A DNA stretch of 34,437 nt, taken from contig JAICGZ010000023.1 of assembly GCA_025922875.1 (NCBI GenBank), positions 1 through 34,437 of the forward strand, given 5' to 3'. How positions within the stretch are numbered: position 1 is the first letter of the stretch; every line of letters begins with the position of its first letter. Source of the stretch: Pyrinomonadaceae bacterium (GTDB taxonomy: Bacteria; Acidobacteriota; Blastocatellia; Pyrinomonadales; Pyrinomonadaceae). Below, piece after piece: positions 31,254 to 34,437 of the stretch. The translations under genes were made by a program, and so were the position numbers. Below the pieces are notes generated by a model. That model did no database searches. It worked only from the letters and a program-made list of their open reading frames with translations, and was not told where the DNA came from.

Positions 31254-32326
31254 AGCAGTTTAGGAAGGACAGTGACGGCCACCACTTTCGTGGCGCAGCT
31301 CGAACTGAAAGTTACTGTGTAAACGCCGGCTTTTTTGCCCTTGATCGTGAAGGTAGTAAAACTTCCTGATCCGAGCGTTTGGGCTCCGCCAATTACCTGG
31401 AGGTCAGAGGGTTTGCTCGAACTTCCTGTGATCGATACGGTCCCGTTTGAAGTAACGCCGACTTGAATGGTGGCGGTTTTATCCTCGCGCACGATGACCA
31501 ACTCCAGATCCGTCGAGAGAGTGCAAACCAGAGGAGTTGGATCGGACGGTGTTGTCGGCGTCGTCGGGGTCGTTGGAGTCGTCGGAGTCGTTGGGGTCGT
31601 CGGGGTTGTGGGGGTTGTCGGCCTTGCCGGGTCCGTAGGTGTGACGCCGCCCACTTCTGTTGATGGCGGCGTAACCGGGACCGGCTCCGTGCCTGGCGTT
31701 TCAACGGGAGTCTCTGGAGTCGTGTCTATCGTTTCAGATGTTGGAGGTGTCGCGCCGGCGGCAAGATCACCGACTCTTAGACTGACGTCAGGCACCTCAT
31801 CGTCAAAGACTCGGCTGTCGATCGTGATATCGCCGGAACCGGTAACGTCGATCGAGATCGTGTCGTTAGGTCCAACCATCGTGATTGATACTTGAGCGTT
31901 GGACCTGGTATCGCCATTGACGGTGTTCCAGGTGCGACCGCGCCAATCGAAACCAATCGTTTCAACCGTATCGAAGGTAATACCTTCAGGCAGCGGAATC
32001 GTTCTGGTGTCCATACCACCATCGCCGTCGAGGTCCATGGTTACGTCGTAACTGGTCTTATCCGCACTGATCGCGACGTTGGCTCTTTCACTCGCTTCGT
32101 CGGCATGACGGCGAATGGAGTACATGCGCGCCTTCTCGATATACGAGGCGTATTCGCGAGCAGCACCTGAGAGGCGAACGGCAGCGCGGGCGCGAGTAAT
32201 TCCCATCAGGCCAAACCCGGTGACAATCGTCAGCACTGTCGCAGTGATCAAAAGTTCGATGGCTGAGAATCCGCCACCCTTGCGTTGTGTCTTAAAGTTA
32301 GCTTTGCTCATTTGCATGTCCATCAT
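31250..32326 (-). CDS. GspH/FimT-like pseudopilin with PTT-repeat linker and C-terminal beta domain
   Basis: This 358-residue protein is a prepilin of the GspH/FimT type: GGGFSAIELLITATVLTIVT with Glu+5, followed by ARAAVRLSGAAREYASYIEK. Ordinary GspH/FimT proteins have about 170 residues. Here residues from about 200 onward form a Pro/Thr-rich linker with eight PTT units, then an extra domain (LVCTLSTDLELVIVREDKTA and following) that looks like an Ig-like sandwich with a conserved Cys pair. The linker resembles spacers that present adhesive or catalytic domains from a cell surface. The start is one of several ATGs (MMDMQMSKAN); I use 32326, though 32311 is possible. First gene of the pseudopilin operon. 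Confidence 0.8.
   Translation of the reverse strand: MMDMQMSKANFKTQRKGGGFSAIELLITATVLTIVTGFGLMGITRARAAVRLSGAAREYASYIEKARMYSIRRHADEASERANVAISADKTSYDVTMDLDGDGGMDTRTIPLPEGITFDTVETIGFDWRGRTWNTVNGDTRSNAQVSITMVGPNDTISIDVTGSGDITIDSRVFDDEVPDVSLRVGDLAAGATPPTSETIDTTPETPVETPGTEPVPVTPPSTEVGGVTPTDPARPTTPTTPTTPTTPTTPTTPTTPTTPSDPTPLVCTLSTDLELVIVREDKTATIQVGVTSNGTVSITGSSSKPSDLQVIGGAQTLGSGSFTTFTIKGKKAGVYTVTFSSSCATKVVAVTVLPKLL
31550..31621 (-). repeat. Nine-base tandem repeat encoding (PTT)8
   Basis: Eight 9-bp units in frame encode repeated Pro-Thr-Thr in the pseudopilin linker. Base differences occur mainly at third codon positions. Repeat-number changes would alter linker length without a frameshift. Confidence 0.88.
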
Positions 32327-32505
32327 TATTGGGGCAGAAAAAGTTTATGGTCCAAGTAGAATGACCACGGATGGACCATTGAGCAATCGTGGTGCCACGA
32401 AAGTTCTACAGACAAAAATCCGCAATGCGATCCGCGGGGATGACAGAAGATCAATCAGATTGGTCCAAATTCGGTTATGGTAAGAGTCACATTGATTGAG
32501 GGATT

Positions 32506-32597
32506 GTAACTGTAGAGGCGGCCCTCCGTGGCCGCCCCTCTCGCGAAGAATGCGCAATCAACGAGGGGCGGCCACGGAGGGCCGCCCCTACAGTTAC
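32506..32597. repeat. Long GC-rich inverted repeat (MITE/REP-like)
   Basis: The 35-bp arms 32506-32540 and 32563-32597 are complementary with one mismatch. They begin GTAACTGTAG and contain GGCGGCCCTCCGTGGCCGCC, which is itself nearly self-complementary. The 22-nt loop is AT-richer. It sits in the 468-nt gap between the pseudopilin operon and the small hydrophobic gene. The rest of the gap (32327-32505, 32598-32794) has scattered TGGTCCA motifs but no gene I can support. Confidence 0.9.
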
Positions 32598-32794
32598 GAC
32601 CCTAAGGATTCAATTTGCTTTGAGGTTCAGCAGACTGACCGATGTTTACTGCGAGCCGGTTGGTCCATCAGATCGGTAAAGTTAAGCAGCACAGCAGCTT
32701 CCGCATAAGTCTCGGTGAGGCATAACGCTTGCTTTCTCAATCAATGCCCGCCTCTCACACGCTCTCCCAGAGCACCTGATTGGAGAAATCGGCT

Positions 32795-32974
32795 ATGAAG
32801 AAAAATGAATTCTCAGAATTTGCTTCCAACCTGCTTATCGCCGGTTCAGTATCACTCGCCTTTATGCCGTTCCTGCTTGGCGACCGCCTGGTCATGATTG
32901 TCACAGGGTTGATGACAGAGGGTGGAGTTATGATCAATCAGTTTAGCAACTACGTGAGCTGGCTCGTCTCGTAA
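32795..32974 (+). CDS. Small hydrophobic protein, function unknown
   Basis: A 59-codon frame starts at ATG 32795 with GGAG 9 nt upstream and reads MKKNEFSEFASNLLIAGSVS followed by LAFMPFLLGDRLVMIVTGLM. It has one or two hydrophobic helices and a short polar end. I know no named family for it. The ribosome site and the absence of an overlapping better gene make it plausible. A palindrome follows the stop. It converges with the M16-like gene. Confidence 0.5.
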   Translation: MKKNEFSEFASNLLIAGSVSLAFMPFLLGDRLVMIVTGLMTEGGVMINQFSNYVSWLVS

Positions 32975-32986
32975 GTAGAGATCAAG

Positions 32987-33008
32987 CATTGGTCATATTT
33001 GACCAATG
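32987..33008. terminator. Short palindrome between convergent genes
   Basis: CATTGGTCA (32987-32995) and TGACCAATG (33000-33008) form a 9-bp hairpin with a 4-nt loop between the convergent small gene and the M16-like gene. There is no long T-run, so termination is possible but unproven. Confidence 0.45.
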
Positions 33009-33017
33009 ATCCAGTCG

Positions 33018-34424
33018 TTACTTACTAATGGCGTTGCCCTCCGCATCGTAGATCGTCACATCACCAAACGGCGTAACCTGGTCCTTAACCTTTTCCCAGT
33101 CGCCCACGATCACGATCGCCGCGCGATAAGTGTCGAAGTATTTCGCCGCTGCTTTTTGAATGTCCGCCGCCGTCAACGCCTCAATCTTCGGACGAAAGTC
33201 GTTGATAAAACTCTTGTCGAGATCGAATGTGTAAATCGTGTTGATGCGGCCGGCCAGGCCGAACTGGCTCGCGAGCTCGACGGAAAAGTTGCCCGTGCTG
33301 TACTCCTTCGCCGCGCTCAGTTCCTCATCGGTAACCGGCAGCACGCGCATACGATCTAATTCGTAAAAGATCTCGAGCAACGTTGGTCCGGTAACTTCAT
33401 TACGCACAAAAGCGCCGGCCAGAAACGATCCCGTCTTCGCGCGCGTATTCGCCGAACTGAAAGGCGAGTAGGTGTAGCCCTTAGTTTCGCGGATGTTGCG
33501 CGTGAGTCTCGAGTAGAACGAACCGCCATAGATCGTGTCGGCAGTGCGAATCGCGAAATAGTCTTTGTCTTTACGCGGGATGCTTACATTGCCGAGATAG
33601 ATTGCCGACTGAATTGAACCCGGCCGGTTCACAAAATAGATGTGACGTTTGTTTCTCCTGGGAACTGGGGGATTTTCATCGGGCGGAACGGCGCCACTCT
33701 TCCAACCGCCAAAAGCCTTCTCGATCTCCGCAAACGTTTTTTCAACGTCGATGTCGCCGACGACGATCAGATGAGCAGCGTTGGGAATGTAGTACTTCGT
33801 GACGAATGCTCGTAGATCGTTGCGCGTCAGTGCGCTGATCGATTTCTCATCGGGCACTACGAAACCGTACGGATGGTTTCCGAAGATTGCCTTCTGAAAA
33901 CGTTCGTTGGCGAGAAAGTTCGGATCGGCGCGTCCCGCGCGAATCTGCTGGATCGAGTTTTCCTGGGCCAGCTTTACTTCCGTTTCGGGAAACGACGGGT
34001 GTTGGGCTATGTCGCTCATCAACTCAAACAGCCGTGCGGAAAACTCCGAGAGCGCAGAAGCACTCATCGTTGTCGAATCTGCATCACTGCCGAGGTTTAG
34101 TGTGCCGCCGATCGAACGAAGTTCTTCCTTGATCTGTTTGCTGGTGCGTGTGTCCGTGCCTTCGTTTGCTACTGCCGCGGCAATCTGCGCGATGCCGGGA
34201 TGAGCAGTGCGGTCGCTGGCAGTCGTCGCGGATCTAAAAGCAAGTATCGAAGAGATCTTTGGAACGTTTGGCAGCGGAGCGAGCACGACAGTCAGCCCGT
34301 TCGGAAGTTTCTTTTCCGTAATCTTTGGAAGATTCAACGGCCGCGCCGCACCGGGAGGCGGCGGAGTCTTTTGCTGTGCGATTGCAGTGGTTGTTAACAG
34401 GATGATTGCGAGTAGAGTTTTCAT
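33018..34424 (-). CDS. M16-family peptidase-like subunit lacking the zinc motif
   Basis: This 468-residue protein has a signal peptide (MKTLLAIILLTTTAIAQQ) and the two-lobed M16 fold: PNGLTVVLAPLPNVPKIS at the N-terminus and the later RLTRNIRETKGYTYSPFSSA with the R/Y-type motif. The catalytic HXXEH of active M16 enzymes is replaced by QIAAA (residues 80-84, in HPGIAQIAAAVANEGT), so this is the non-catalytic subunit. In bacteria such subunits pair with an HXXEH-bearing partner, usually encoded next door; that partner probably lies upstream, beyond the right edge. The pair would degrade peptides in the periplasm. AAAGG precedes the ATG. Confidence 0.9.
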   Translation of the reverse strand: MKTLLAIILLTTTAIAQQKTPPPPGAARPLNLPKITEKKLPNGLTVVLAPLPNVPKISSILAFRSATTASDRTAHPGIAQIAAAVANEGTDTRTSKQIKEELRSIGGTLNLGSDADSTTMSASALSEFSARLFELMSDIAQHPSFPETEVKLAQENSIQQIRAGRADPNFLANERFQKAIFGNHPYGFVVPDEKSISALTRNDLRAFVTKYYIPNAAHLIVVGDIDVEKTFAEIEKAFGGWKSGAVPPDENPPVPRRNKRHIYFVNRPGSIQSAIYLGNVSIPRKDKDYFAIRTADTIYGGSFYSRLTRNIRETKGYTYSPFSSANTRAKTGSFLAGAFVRNEVTGPTLLEIFYELDRMRVLPVTDEELSAAKEYSTGNFSVELASQFGLAGRINTIYTFDLDKSFINDFRPKIEALTAADIQKAAAKYFDTYRAAIVIVGDWEKVKDQVTPFGDVTIYDAEGNAISK

Positions 34425-34437
34425 ATTTTTACCTTTC

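Noticed and set aside
31550-31621. Nine-base tandem repeat considered as a regulatory iteron array
   Set aside because: It lies within a coding frame and encodes a Pro-Thr-Thr linker.

Overview
The window looks like chromosomal DNA of an uncultured or environmental Acidobacteriota, probably class Blastocatellia (Pyrinomonadaceae-like). This is inferred from mid GC content, the mix of families (split MacAB export system, FecR plus tyrosine-rich envelope proteins, coproheme decarboxylase beside a Rieske/cytochrome b operon, a fimT-pilV-pilW-pilX-like minor pilin operon) and many short, self-complementary intergenic repeats of several sequence families. No 16S rRNA gene is present, so placement stays an inference.

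Layout. 1-300: start of a secreted PafA-like alkaline phosphatase (runs off the left edge). 360-4194 (minus): adaptor, ATPase and permease of a MacAB-type export system. 4455-6551 (plus): Spy/CpxP-like protein, ECF sigma factor, zinc-finger anti-sigma factor and a second membrane-anchored Spy-like protein. The divergent region between these operons carries two identical ECF-type promoter motifs, TGTAAC-N17-TGTCTA, one facing each way. Together they suggest one self-regulated envelope-stress and efflux module. 6566-10454: zinc alcohol dehydrogenase, membrane-anchored FKBP isomerase, a glycine-rich secreted protein with a good terminator, and citrate synthase. 10488-16035 (minus): a 1278-residue membrane-anchored STAND-type NTPase with about 15 TPR-like repeats, followed by two small membrane proteins and an agmatinase-family enzyme in a tightly packed gene string.

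16036-17957: a decayed Crp/Fnr regulator, a GC-rich glycosyltransferase that looks acquired, and tRNA-Arg(TCG). 18201-21444: lipoprotein cytochrome c, a cytochrome b with a fused cytochrome c domain, and a Rieske protein (minus), divergent from HemQ. The cytochrome b lacks a heme bH ligand and the PEWY quinol-site motif, so this is not a textbook bc complex. 21651-26703: vanadium-haloperoxidase-like protein, a FecR/tyrosine-rich protein and a Gln/Arg-rich secreted protein. 26765-28228: TAP-like serine hydrolase. 28312-32326: four prepilin-like genes with overlapping ends. 32795-34424: a small hydrophobic protein and a zinc-motif-less M16 peptidase-like subunit.

The most promising material for an undescribed system is (a) the ECF/anti-sigma/Spy/MacAB module with mirrored promoters, (b) the remodelled Rieske-cytochrome b-c complex, and (c) the membrane STAND-TPR protein with its small membrane partners. 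No CRISPR array, transposase, prophage or rRNA was seen.
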